NCBI RefSeq assembly: GCF_031880315.1 | Contig: NZ_CP134771.1 | Location: 6,077,001 to 6,141,000 of the forward strand | Origin: Pseudomonas baltica | GTDB lineage: Bacteria > Pseudomonadota > Gammaproteobacteria > Pseudomonadales > Pseudomonadaceae | Length of the DNA stretch: 64,000 nt | Reading direction: 5' to 3' | Part shown: positions 1 through 7,927 of the stretch, piece by piece | Position numbering within the stretch: the stretch's first letter is position 1 | How the letters are laid out: every line of letters starts with the position of its first letter | Made by a program: the position numbers and the translations under genes | Notes under the pieces: generated by a model | What the model was told of the DNA's origin: nothing | Database searches by the model: none | The model's input: only the letters and a program-made list of their open reading frames with translations

Positions 1-1171
1 GGCCGAAGCTTTCGTTGAAGATCGCCACCACCGCGGGCCCGACCCAGGTCGAAGCGCCTGCGCCCAGGCTCAACACCGACAGCGCCGCAGCTTTGTTCTG
101 CGGCGCCAGCGCCGGTGCCAGGGCCGACAACGGCACGAAGCACGCCAGGGTCAGGCCATAGAACGCGCCGAACACCGAGGCTAGCATGAAGTTGTGCGGG
201 AACGCCTGAGGCATGAAGAAGAACAGCGGCGTACTGATGGTGCTGCCGACTGCGCCCAGCCACAGGATGGTGTTGCGATAACCGATGCGCGTGCTGATCA
301 CGCTGGACGTCAGGTTGCCGATGATGTTGAACACGAAGACGATGGTCAGCAGGCGCAGCCATTGCTCCAGGGTAAAGCCGACGGTGTCCATGAAGAACCC
401 CGGCATCACGATGAGGAAGCCGAACATCGACGAGGTATTGATGATCCGCACCAGGCCCACCAGGCTGACCTTGGGGTTGGTCCACATGATCGTGATGTTC
501 TTGGTCATCGAGCGCAGCGGTTTTTCGCCCTCGGGGGCGAGGCGCTGCATGCCGTGGGCTTCACGCATGCCGATCAATCCGATCAGCCCACCGAACACCA
601 CCAGCGCGAACGATAGCCAGAACGTCTGCAGGGCGCCGATCAGTGGAATGGCGAAACTCGCCACCAGCGAACCCAGGGTCGGCAGGCCAGCGGCATAGGC
701 CACCCAGAACCAACCTACCGCCAGACCCATCTTGCGCGACGGCGTAGCGGCTGCGATCCACACCAGAAAGCCGTAGGCGAACAGCGGGTAGCCGAAGCCG
801 CGCAGGCCATAGGTGAGCAGGATCATCGGGTAGCTGACTTTCTCCAGACCGTAGAGCAGGAACAACGTTTCGAACACGCTCCAGATTAGCAGGCCAAGCA
901 TCATCACGCGCTTGGGGCCCCAGAGGCTGGAAAGGGCACCGGCCAGCCAGGAGGAGATTGCCACGGTCACGCCGTACAGGGTGAAGACCACCGCGATGCG
1001 GTCGTCGGCCATGCCGTGATCACTGAGATAGGGGGAGAGGTAACCGAGTTCGACACCGTCGCCGATCATGAAGATCAGCAAGCCGACGAAACCCCAGAAC
1101 ATGGGGTAGGGAATGCCCAGCATCTTGCAGAAGCGGGAAAGGGGGGTGTTCGGAGTGGATTGATCGCTCAA
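1..1171 (-). CDS. MFS permease, polyol (RbtT/DalT/CsbX)-like, 3' end outside window
   Basis: Inner-membrane major facilitator permease. The N-terminal block (MIGDGVELGYLSPYLSDHG) and the later GLRGFGYPLFAYGFLVWI block resemble the RbtT/DalT/CsbX polyol permease family, so a sugar alcohol or related substrate is likely; the substrate itself is inferred. About 390 codons are present and the C-terminus lies beyond base 1. I start it at a TTG (1171-1169), which has AAGGA eight bases upstream. An in-frame GTG at 1177 sits almost on top of that Shine-Dalgarno and is less likely. A perfect 14-bp palindrome about 220 bp upstream suggests LacI-family control. No neighbouring catabolic gene is visible in the window. 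Confidence 0.8.
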   Translation of the reverse strand, partial: MSDQSTPNTPLSRFCKMLGIPYPMFWGFVGLLIFMIGDGVELGYLSPYLSDHGMADDRIAVVFTLYGVTVAISSWLAGALSSLWGPKRVMMLGLLIWSVFETLFLLYGLEKVSYPMILLTYGLRGFGYPLFAYGFLVWIAAATPSRKMGLAVGWFWVAYAAGLPTLGSLVASFAIPLIGALQTFWLSFALVVFGGLIGLIGMREAHGMQRLAPEGEKPLRSMTKNITIMWTNPKVSLVGLVRIINTSSMFGFLIVMPGFFMDTVGFTLEQWLRLLTIVFVFNIIGNLTSSVISTRIGYRNTILWLGAVGSTISTPLFFFMPQAFPHNFMLASVFGAFYGLTLACFVPLSALAPALAPQNKAAALSVLSLGAGASTWVGPAVVAIFNESFG

Positions 1172-1392
1172 TGTCACGTTCCTTTTTGTTGCACGGCGTT
1201 GGCGTACGCCGAATGAATGGCCTCTATGAGGTTGTTGGGCAGACTCGATGACACGGCGATCCACAGGGTGTGCGGTCGGGGCGCGCGAGCAAAATGACAA
1301 CCGTTGCAGGATCGCCGAGGGTCGACGTCCGATGCCCTGTGAATCTACGTTTTTTATAGATGTTCGAGCAGGTTGCCTTTTTGTTATCGCAC

Positions 1393-1406
1393 CTGAACCG
1401 GTTCAG
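1393..1406. promoter_or_regulatory. LacI-type operator palindrome
   Basis: CTGAACCGGTTCAG is a perfect 14-bp palindrome with the central CG typical of LacI/GalR-family operators. It resembles the PtxS operator of pseudomonads (TGAAACCGGTTTCA) with one base fewer in each arm. It lies in the divergent spacer between the permease (minus) and the TonB receptor (plus). The permease is the more likely target because sugar and polyol uptake genes are commonly LacI-controlled. Confidence 0.5.
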
Positions 1407-1587
1407 CGCAACCGCTGCGAAGGCTCTGGGGTGCGACATTGCGCCCGGTTGTCGGCGCTCGAGGCCAAGGGGGATGGGGGCTGGGGATGTTTCAAGAAAT
1501 TTCAAAAAAAGTGGCAATTGGCCCTTGGATTTACAAGGGGGAAACCATTCCCAGGAAAAACGTAAGTATCGTAAATCGGCTTTTAGT

Positions 1588-1606
1588 GCGGATGATTCTC
1601 ACTACC
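1588..1606. promoter_or_regulatory. Fur-box-like site upstream of TonB receptor
   Basis: GCGGATGATTCTCACTACC matches the 19-bp Pseudomonas Fur consensus at 14 positions by eye, including an intact GATTCTCA core. It ends 47 bp before the receptor start codon, where a repressor could block transcription in iron-replete cells. The assignment rests on one site and on the receptor type. Confidence 0.5.
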
Positions 1607-1653
1607 ATGGGTGGCTTCGCGCCGTTCGCGGTGCCTGGTCTTCAGGATTTGCC

Positions 1654-3615
1654 ATGTCTCGTCTCCTCGCTCCATCGACCCTTGCCCTTGGCTGCTGCTC
1701 GCTTTACAGCGTGGCCGTCAGTGCCGAAATTACCCCCATGGAACTGCCCAACCAGGTGGTCACCGCTTCGGGCTTCAGCCAGCAACTCAAGGACGCCCCG
1801 GCGTCGATCACGGTGATCAGCCAGGAGCAGCTCGCCAACAAGTCTTACCGTGACGTGACCGACGCCTTGCGCGACGTACCCGGAGTAGAGGTCACCGGCG
1901 GCGGCAGTACCAGTGATATCAGGATTCGCGGCATGTCGTCGCAGTACACGCTGATCCTGGTGGACGGCAAGCGGCAGGACTCACGGGCTACGCGCCCTAA
2001 CAGCGACAACTCCGGCATCGAGCAGGGTTGGTTGCCGCCGCTGGCCGCCATCGAGCGGATCGAGGTGGTACGCGGGCCGATGTCGTCGCTGTATGGCTCC
2101 GATGCCATGGGTGGGGTGATCAACGTGATCACCCGCAAGGTTTCGCAACAATGGTATGGCAATGTCCGCAGCGAGCTGACCCTGCAGGAGCGTTCCGCCT
2201 CGGGCAATGCCAACAACACCGAGGTATTCGCCGCCGGGCCGCTCATCGACGGGTTGCTGGGGCTGCAACTCTACGGGCAACGCAATCGGCGCGACGAGGA
2301 TCGCTTCATCCGCGGTTTCAAGGAGCAGTCCACTGACAGCGGGACCGCCAAGCTGGCGCTGACCCCGGACGCGTTCAACACGTTCATGCTGGAAGGCGGG
2401 CATACGTTGCAGCAGCGCGACAGCCACCGCGGGCGCGCGGGCACCAAGGACGATCACAACAACTACGCGCGCACCCATGTCGCCCTCAGCCATTCCGGGC
2501 GCTGGAGTGCGTTGCACAGCGACAGCTACATCCAGGCCGATCGCAGCACCAACCCCGGCCGTGAGATGGACCTGCGGACCACGCTGGTCAACTCGCAGAT
2601 GTCGTATTTCGGCGATCGTCATGTCACCACCGTCGGGGGGCAATATCTGTACGAAGACCTGACCGACCTGGGCAATCAATTGGAGGCGGGTGCTGGCCTG
2701 AGCACCCTGACACGCTGGTCCTGGGCGCTGTTCGCCGAGGATGAATGGCGCCTCACCGAGGACTTTGCACTCACTGCCGGATTGCGCCTGGATCAGGATG
2801 AGAACTATGGCGGGCACTGGTCGCCGCGGCTGTACGGGGTCTATCACCTGGACAGCCAGTGGACGGTCAAAGGCGGGGTGTCCACCGGCTATCGCTCGCC
2901 CGATATCCGCGCGGCCGTCGACAATTGGGGACAGATCACGGGTGGCGGTGGCGACCCGGCGATCATCGTCGGCAATTCGAAGCTCAAACCTGAAACCACC
3001 ATCAGCCAGGAGCTGGCAGTGATCTGGGACGGCCAGCAAGGCGTCAGCGGCGCGCTGACGCTGTTTCGCACCGACTTCAAGGACCGGATCACCTCGCAGC
3101 GGCGCTGCGTAGACAGCACCGGCAACGCCTCGGGCCAGTGCATGATCGGCGCCACCGCGTACAAGTTCATCAGTGACCGCATCAACATTGATGAGGCGCA
3201 GTTGCAAGGCATCGAGGCGACCCTGGATTGGCAATTGTCCGAGCGCCTGTCGCTGGCCAGCAACTACACCTTCACGGGCTCCGAGCAGAAGACGGGTGCG
3301 CTCAAAGGCAAGCCGTTGAACGACACGCCACGGCATATGTACAACACCACGCTGAACTGGCAAACCACCGACCGGCTGGCCTCCTGGACACGGTTGAACT
3401 ACCGCTCCAGCAGCCTGGAATATTTGCGCAATGGGGATTCTGAATACACGCCGGCCTACACCTTTGTCGACCTGGGCGCGGCTTACAAAGTGACCCCTGA
3501 CCTCAAGCTGCTGGCCGGGGTGTACAACGTGTTCGACAAGCGGATCGGCTACGACGAGTACCATAAAGTGCTGGATGGTCGACGTTACAGCGTGGGGGTG
3601 GATTGGGCGATCTGA
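1654..3615 (+). CDS. TonB-dependent outer-membrane receptor (CirA/FepA-like)
   Basis: 653-residue outer-membrane gated barrel for uptake of a ferric siderophore or similar ligand. Residues 1-23 look like a signal peptide cleaved after SVAVSA. A plug domain follows (VVTASGFSQQLKDAPASITV, DVTDALRDVPGVEV, YGSDAMGGVINVITRKV), then a 22-strand barrel region that ends in an aromatic-rich terminus (YSVGVDWAI). Length and motifs fit the CirA/FepA group, so a catecholate ligand is plausible but unproven. The ATG at 1654 has AGGAT six bases upstream and gives a clean signal peptide; a longer open frame from 1360 is unlikely. A Fur-like site precedes it. No ABC transporter or sigma/anti-sigma pair adjoins it. 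Confidence 0.9.
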   Translation: MSRLLAPSTLALGCCSLYSVAVSAEITPMELPNQVVTASGFSQQLKDAPASITVISQEQLANKSYRDVTDALRDVPGVEVTGGGSTSDIRIRGMSSQYTLILVDGKRQDSRATRPNSDNSGIEQGWLPPLAAIERIEVVRGPMSSLYGSDAMGGVINVITRKVSQQWYGNVRSELTLQERSASGNANNTEVFAAGPLIDGLLGLQLYGQRNRRDEDRFIRGFKEQSTDSGTAKLALTPDAFNTFMLEGGHTLQQRDSHRGRAGTKDDHNNYARTHVALSHSGRWSALHSDSYIQADRSTNPGREMDLRTTLVNSQMSYFGDRHVTTVGGQYLYEDLTDLGNQLEAGAGLSTLTRWSWALFAEDEWRLTEDFALTAGLRLDQDENYGGHWSPRLYGVYHLDSQWTVKGGVSTGYRSPDIRAAVDNWGQITGGGGDPAIIVGNSKLKPETTISQELAVIWDGQQGVSGALTLFRTDFKDRITSQRRCVDSTGNASGQCMIGATAYKFISDRINIDEAQLQGIEATLDWQLSERLSLASNYTFTGSEQKTGALKGKPLNDTPRHMYNTTLNWQTTDRLASWTRLNYRSSSLEYLRNGDSEYTPAYTFVDLGAAYKVTPDLKLLAGVYNVFDKRIGYDEYHKVLDGRRYSVGVDWAI

Positions 3616-3657
3616 CAGGGCACCGGTCCCTGCTGTTTCTACCGGGTCGCTGAGAGT

Positions 3658-3683
3658 TGCGTCGATGTTCAAGCATCGACGCA
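3658..3683 (+). terminator. Hairpin after TonB receptor
   Basis: TGCGTCGATG and CATCGACGCA form a perfect 10-bp stem with a TTCAAG loop, 42 bases after the receptor stop codon. The downstream tract (GCCTATCTTTC) is only weakly U-rich, so termination is plausible rather than certain. Confidence 0.5.
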
Positions 3684-3825
3684 GCCTATCTTTCGGCGAA
3701 CTTTGTCCCTGGACCCAGCGCGGCGCGATGCGTGACGGTTTCAGGGAATTGCTGCGCCCAGCGTATCAGGGCAGTCGCCTGGGCGTTTTCGCCTCTGCTG
3801 CGACTTGACCGCAAAAGCAATGCCC

Positions 3826-4995
3826 TCAAAGCCCCTCCACAAACCCGCGAATGCGTCGACACGCCTCGGCCAGCTTGTCATCCCCCAAGGTAAACGACAG
3901 CCTTACAAAACCCGCTGCCGGTGCGCCGAAGGCTTCGGCATCCAGCACCGCCACGCCGGTTTCGTGGAACAGCCGCCAGGCGAAGTCCAACGAGCTGAGG
4001 CCAGTGCGGCGTACGTCCACCAGCACGAACATGCCGGCATCTGGTTTGAGCACGTTCAGGTGGGGGCAATCACCGAGGCTTGCGATCACCAGGTCGCGAC
4101 GACGGCGGTAGACGGCGCGCATCTGTGTGGTGACTTCATCGTGACAGTCAAGCGCTGCCAGGGCCGCAGTCTGCAGAAAACCCGGCAACCCATAGGTCAT
4201 GCACAGCATCAGGGTTTCGATATGGCCGATCAGCCCTGGCTCGGTGATCACCCAGCCGACCCGCCACCCGGTCATGGCGTGGGACTTGGAGAGGCTGGCG
4301 ACGACCACGCAGCGCTCGGCCATACCCGGCAGGGCAGCGATGCTGAGGTGCGGCACGCCATAGGTGAGGCTTTCGTAGACCTGATCTTCGATGACCCATA
4401 GATCGTGGGCGATGGCCAGTTCCGCCAAGGCATGCACTTCGCTCGCATCGAGCACCACGCCGGTGGGGTTGTTCGGGTTGGCGATAAAGATCGCCCGTGT
4501 GCGTGGGGTGATGGCGGAGGTGACCGCGTGCGGATCGAGCCGAAAGCCGTTGGCTGCCGGGCAGGGCACCCGCACCAGTGTCGCTCCGGACGCCTGGATG
4601 GTGGCTTCGTAAGTCACGTACATCGGCTCCAGGACGATGACTTCATCGCCAGGCTGCAACAGGCACATCGAGGCGGCGAACAAGGCGTTCTGGGCGCCGA
4701 CTGCAGTGCAGACGTTCTCGGCCGCCAGCGGCCGCTGCCACAGCCGGGCGTAGCGGGTGGCCAGCGCTTGGCGCAATGCCGGACGTCCGGGAATTTCGGC
4801 GTAGTGGGTATCTCCGGCATGCAGTGCCTGAACCGCAGCCTCGGTGATGGCGGCTGGCGTGGCGAAGTCCGGATCGCCGATGCTCAGCACGATCACATCG
4901 CGCCCTTCGCGCTCGGCCACCACTGCGGCGTGGTGAATGTCCCAGGCGGCGACGCCTTTGCCGGCGATGCGGTCGGTGAACGGGGAATAGCGCAT
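3826..4995 (-). CDS. Class I/II pyridoxal-phosphate aminotransferase
   Basis: 389-residue PLP-dependent fold-type I aminotransferase. Visible landmarks are the cofactor and substrate blocks VLSIGDPDFATP and HYAEIPGRPALR, IANPNNPTGVVL, the aspartate of VIEDQVYESL, and the PLP lysine in SLSKSHAMTGWRVGW. The arrangement resembles aspartate/tyrosine-type or MalY/PatA-like aminotransferases; the amino-group donor cannot be told from sequence. It lies 206 bp downstream of the sigma54 activator gene on the same strand, but the gap argues against tight co-transcription. Convergent with the TonB receptor. Confidence 0.88.
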   Translation of the reverse strand: MRYSPFTDRIAGKGVAAWDIHHAAVVAEREGRDVIVLSIGDPDFATPAAITEAAVQALHAGDTHYAEIPGRPALRQALATRYARLWQRPLAAENVCTAVGAQNALFAASMCLLQPGDEVIVLEPMYVTYEATIQASGATLVRVPCPAANGFRLDPHAVTSAITPRTRAIFIANPNNPTGVVLDASEVHALAELAIAHDLWVIEDQVYESLTYGVPHLSIAALPGMAERCVVVASLSKSHAMTGWRVGWVITEPGLIGHIETLMLCMTYGLPGFLQTAALAALDCHDEVTTQMRAVYRRRRDLVIASLGDCPHLNVLKPDAGMFVLVDVRRTGLSSLDFAWRLFHETGVAVLDAEAFGAPAAGFVRLSFTLGDDKLAEACRRIRGFVEGL

Positions 4996-5201
4996 GAGTG
5001 ATCCATCTCTGCAAGGTCAAAAAACCGGAGGCGCCCGGTCAGGTGGGCTAACCATAGGAGAGGCGCCGCCGTTGTTCAATAGCCGCCAGCCTTGGTGCGA
5101 TCACCTTGCGGGCGCCAGAACCGATATCGTTCGGCGCATGAAGCGCAGGGCGGATCGGCGAACACCGTGTGAGGCAGCTCGTGACCGCGGCGGCTCTTGG
5201 T

Positions 5202-6653
5202 CTAGCCCTTGCTCTTGAACGCCGCCGGCTGCAACCCGAACGCATCCAGCCTCGAGCGCAAGGTAGTCGGCCGCAGGTTCAACAGCTCGGCAGCGCCCCC
5301 GGCACCCGCGATCTTGCCTTGACAGGCCTGCAACGCCGCGATGAGGTTGTCGCGCTCCAGGTCGCGCTGTTCGGTCTGTGTGAGGATGCGCATGCCGGCG
5401 CGACTGGGCAGCGGCTTATGGGCTACCGTTGGCGCATTGGGCATTTCCAGATGCAGGCGCGCGCCGATGGAAATGATCGCAGCGCGCTCCAGCAGGTTCT
5501 CCAGCTCACGGACGTTGCCCGGCCACGGGTAGCGCTGCAGCTGTTGGATATCGGCCAGGCTGAGGACCGGTTCGCGGCGCTTGAGGCGGCGGCAGGCGAG
5601 GGTGAGAAAATGCTTGGCCAGCCCGGGGATATCCTCGGGCCGGCGGCGCAGGGGTACGGACTCGATCGGGAAGACGTTGAGACGAAAGTACAGGTCCTCG
5701 CGAAAGCGTCCCTGGCTGACTTCGCTTTGCAGGTCGCGGTTGGTGGCAGCAATGACCCGCACGTCGACCTGCCGGGTGACGCTGTCGCCGACGCGTTCCA
5801 GCTGCTGTTCCTGCAGCACGCGCAGCAGCTTGCCTTGCAGGTCCAGAGGGATTTCGCCCACTTCATCGAGAAACAGGGTGCCGCCATGGGCCAACTCGAA
5901 GCGCCCGACACGCTCGTTGATGGCGCCGGTGAAGGCGCCTTTGACGTGGCCGAAAAATTCGCTCTCGAACAGCTCGCGCGGGATGGCAGCGCAGTTGACG
6001 CGGATCAGCGGGCGGTCCCGGCGCAGGCTCTGTTGGTGAATGGCGCGGGCCAGCAGCTCCTTACCGGTGCCCGACTCGCCGCAGATCAGTACGTTGGCGT
6101 CGGTCGGCGCCACCAGGCGAATCTGTTGGTGAATGCGTTGCAAGGGGGCACTGCTGCCGATCAGGTCATGGCCACCCTGGTCCACGGCGATCTGCTCCTG
6201 CAAATAGGCGTTTTCCTGCTCGAGTTGCTGTTTGAGCTGCTGCACTTCGCTGAGCGCCTGACGCAATTGCCGCTCGGTTTCGAGCCGCGAGCTGATGTCG
6301 CGGAACACCACCACCGCGCCTACCAGTTCGTCGCCATCGCGCATCGGCGTGCTGGTGTATTCCACCGGGATCGGCTGGCCGTCGCGGTTCCAAAAGACTT
6401 CGTGGGTGACGTGGTGCACTTCGCCGTCGTTGAAGGCGGCATAGATCGGGCAATCGGTGCCGCAATAGGGTCTGCCATCCGCGTGGTGATGGTGCATGAG
6501 GTCGTGGGTGTTGCGCTCGACCATGTCGGCGGCGCTCCAGCCGAGGATGCGCTCGGCCGCGGGGTTGACGAAGGTGGCGTGGCCGCGACGGTCGATGCCA
6601 TAGATGCCTTCACCGGCGGCGCCGAGGATCAGTTGTGGGGTCAGGGCTTTCAT
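5202..6653 (-). CDS. PAS-domain sigma54-dependent activator (CynF-like) of the cyanase locus
   Basis: 483-residue bacterial enhancer-binding protein. Residues about 1-120 are a PAS sensor with a His/Cys-rich insert ([18 protein letters not shown]), 125-155 a coiled-coil linker, and 160-390 an AAA+ domain with Walker A GESGTGKE, the sigma54-contact loop GAFTGA, Walker [13 protein letters not shown] and [10 protein letters not shown]. Residues 435-475 form a Fis-type helix-turn-helix. It has no receiver domain, so the signal is probably sensed directly. It is divergent from cynS with a -24/-12 promoter and palindromic sites between them. A sigma54 regulator, CynF, controls cyanase in P. pseudoalcaligenes CECT5344, which supports the link; orthology is inferred. 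RBS GAGGA precedes the ATG. Confidence 0.88.
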   Translation of the reverse strand: MKALTPQLILGAAGEGIYGIDRRGHATFVNPAAERILGWSAADMVERNTHDLMHHHHADGRPYCGTDCPIYAAFNDGEVHHVTHEVFWNRDGQPIPVEYTSTPMRDGDELVGAVVVFRDISSRLETERQLRQALSEVQQLKQQLEQENAYLQEQIAVDQGGHDLIGSSAPLQRIHQQIRLVAPTDANVLICGESGTGKELLARAIHQQSLRRDRPLIRVNCAAIPRELFESEFFGHVKGAFTGAINERVGRFELAHGGTLFLDEVGEIPLDLQGKLLRVLQEQQLERVGDSVTRQVDVRVIAATNRDLQSEVSQGRFREDLYFRLNVFPIESVPLRRRPEDIPGLAKHFLTLACRRLKRREPVLSLADIQQLQRYPWPGNVRELENLLERAAIISIGARLHLEMPNAPTVAHKPLPSRAGMRILTQTEQRDLERDNLIAALQACQGKIAGAGGAAELLNLRPTTLRSRLDAFGLQPAAFKSKG

Positions 6654-6685
6654 GGTGATCCTCGAACGGCGGTGGAGCCAGATAT

Positions 6686-6738
6686 GACGATATATCGTCG
6701 ATATTAGTACGAAGTGTCGTTAATGACGAAATATCGTT
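6686..6738. promoter_or_regulatory. Three palindromic activator sites (UAS) upstream of cynS
   Basis: GACGATATATCGTC (6686-6699) is a perfect palindrome. GACGAAATATCGTT (6725-6738) matches it at 12 of 14 bases. ACGAAGTGTCGT (6709-6720) keeps both ACGA/TCGT half sites. Their centres are about 17 and 22 bp apart and lie roughly 90-130 bp upstream of the predicted cynS start point, the usual position for enhancer-binding-protein sites. They also flank the activator's own start codon, so autoregulation is possible. Confidence 0.65.
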
Positions 6739-6793
6739 TATCTTAAAATCTAAAATTACTATATTTATCAATGGCCTAAATAATAAGTGAAGT

Positions 6794-6809
6794 TGGTACG
6801 TGCTGTGCT
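6794..6809 (+). promoter_or_regulatory. Sigma54 (-24/-12) promoter of cynS
   Basis: TGGTACGTGCTGTGCT fits the consensus TGGCACG-N4-TTGCT, with GG at -24 and GC at -12 exactly ten bases apart. It lies 40 bp before the cynS ATG and is directed toward cynS, with the sigma54 activator gene divergent. Confidence 0.75.
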
Positions 6810-6848
6810 ATGGGTTTAGGTAACCCATCTCGATGAAGGAGTTACACC

Positions 6849-7316
6849 ATGCACGCCGATGCCAGCCAAACCCAGCGTCAACCCCTGACCGAACGTATCC
6901 TCGCTGCCAAGCTGGATAAAAACCTCACTTGGGAAGCCCTCGCACAAGGCACCGAATTGAGCCTGGTCTATGTCACTGCGGCCTTGCTCGGGCAGCATCC
7001 CCTGCCAGCCGCCTGCGCAGAAATCGTCGGCGAGCGCCTGGGCCTCGACAACGACGACATCGCTCGCCTGCAAGCCATCCCGTTGCGCGGCAGCATCCCC
7101 GAGCGCATCCCCACCGACCCGACGATCTATCGGTTCTATGAAATGGTGCAGGTCTATGGCACCACGCTCAAGGCCCTGGTCCACGAGCAGTTCGGCGACG
7201 GTATCGTCAGTGCCATCAACTTCAAGCTCGACCTGAAAAAGGTCGACGATCCCGAGGGCGGCAGCCGCGCGGTGATCACCCTCGATGGCAAATTCCTGCC
7301 CTACAAACCCTTCTGA
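6849..7316 (+). CDS. cynS: Cyanate hydratase (cyanase)
   Basis: 155-residue cyanase, which converts cyanate and bicarbonate to ammonia and carbon dioxide via carbamate. The N-terminal helical domain ([20 protein letters not shown]) precedes the catalytic C-terminal domain. The conserved catalytic residues Arg95, Glu98 ([11 protein letters not shown]) and Ser121 (DGIVSAINF) are present, one position off the E. coli numbering 96/99/122. The C-terminus [11 protein letters not shown] is canonical. AAGGAG lies about eight bases before the ATG. It appears to be driven by a sigma54 promoter and leads a two-gene operon with the DUF1348 gene 12 bp downstream. No cyanate transporter or carbonic anhydrase gene adjoins it, unlike cynTSX or cynFABDS. 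Confidence 0.96.
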   Translation: MHADASQTQRQPLTERILAAKLDKNLTWEALAQGTELSLVYVTAALLGQHPLPAACAEIVGERLGLDNDDIARLQAIPLRGSIPERIPTDPTIYRFYEMVQVYGTTLKALVHEQFGDGIVSAINFKLDLKKVDDPEGGSRAVITLDGKFLPYKPF

Positions 7317-7328
7317 GCGAGACCGAAC

Positions 7329-7802
7329 ATGAGCGATACACAACGCCCGCCGCTGCCGCCCTTTACCCGCGAGACAGCAATCCAGAAAGTACGCCTGGCC
7401 GAGGATGGCTGGAACTCCCGAGATGCCGCCAAGGTGGCGCAGGCCTATACGCCGGATACCGAGTGGCGTAACCGCGCCGAGTTCGTTCATGGTCGCGAGC
7501 AGGCGCAAGCCTTCCTGGCACGCAAGTGGGCCAAGGAACTGGACTATCGGTTGATCAAGGAGCTGTGGGCCTTCGAGGGCAATCGGATTGCCGTGCGCTA
7601 TGCCTACGAGTGGCATGACGACTCGGGTAACTGGTTTCGCTCCTACGGTAACGAAAACTGGGAATTCGATACCGATGGCCTGATGCAGCGGCGGTTCGCC
7701 TGCATCAACGACTTGCCGATCAAGGAGGGCGAGCGCAAGTACCACTGGCCGTTGGGGCGACGCCCGGACGATCATCCGGGGTTGAGTGAGTTGGGGCTGT
7801 AA
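7329..7802 (+). CDS. DUF1348 / NTF2-like small protein co-transcribed with cynS
   Basis: 157-residue protein of the DUF1348 family (SnoaL/NTF2-like cone fold), recognised from [75 protein letters not shown] and the C-terminal [18 protein letters not shown]. Such folds bind small ligands in a pocket, and no catalytic role is established. It starts 12 bp after cynS on the same strand, so a role in cyanate or nitrile-derived nitrogen metabolism is a reasonable inference from operon position only. Confidence 0.85.
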   Translation: MSDTQRPPLPPFTRETAIQKVRLAEDGWNSRDAAKVAQAYTPDTEWRNRAEFVHGREQAQAFLARKWAKELDYRLIKELWAFEGNRIAVRYAYEWHDDSGNWFRSYGNENWEFDTDGLMQRRFACINDLPIKEGERKYHWPLGRRPDDHPGLSELGL

Positions 7803-7927
7803 CGTCCGGTCCAGCGGTGGGCCATGAGATTTTCTTCATGACCACCCGCGCCAATCGCTCTGAACTCGTGTCTGGCACGGCCCACTAACCATGGAACCCT
7901 TCGCGCCAAAATCGAAAGGAGCACCCC

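Noticed and set aside
1981..3672. 563-codon minus-strand frame opposite the TonB receptor
   Set aside because: Shadow of a GC-rich gene; no domain and no start signal, while the plus strand encodes a full TonB receptor.
5169..6707. 512-codon plus-strand frame opposite the sigma54 activator
   Set aside because: Shadow frame; the minus strand has Walker A, GAFTGA and helix-turn-helix motifs.
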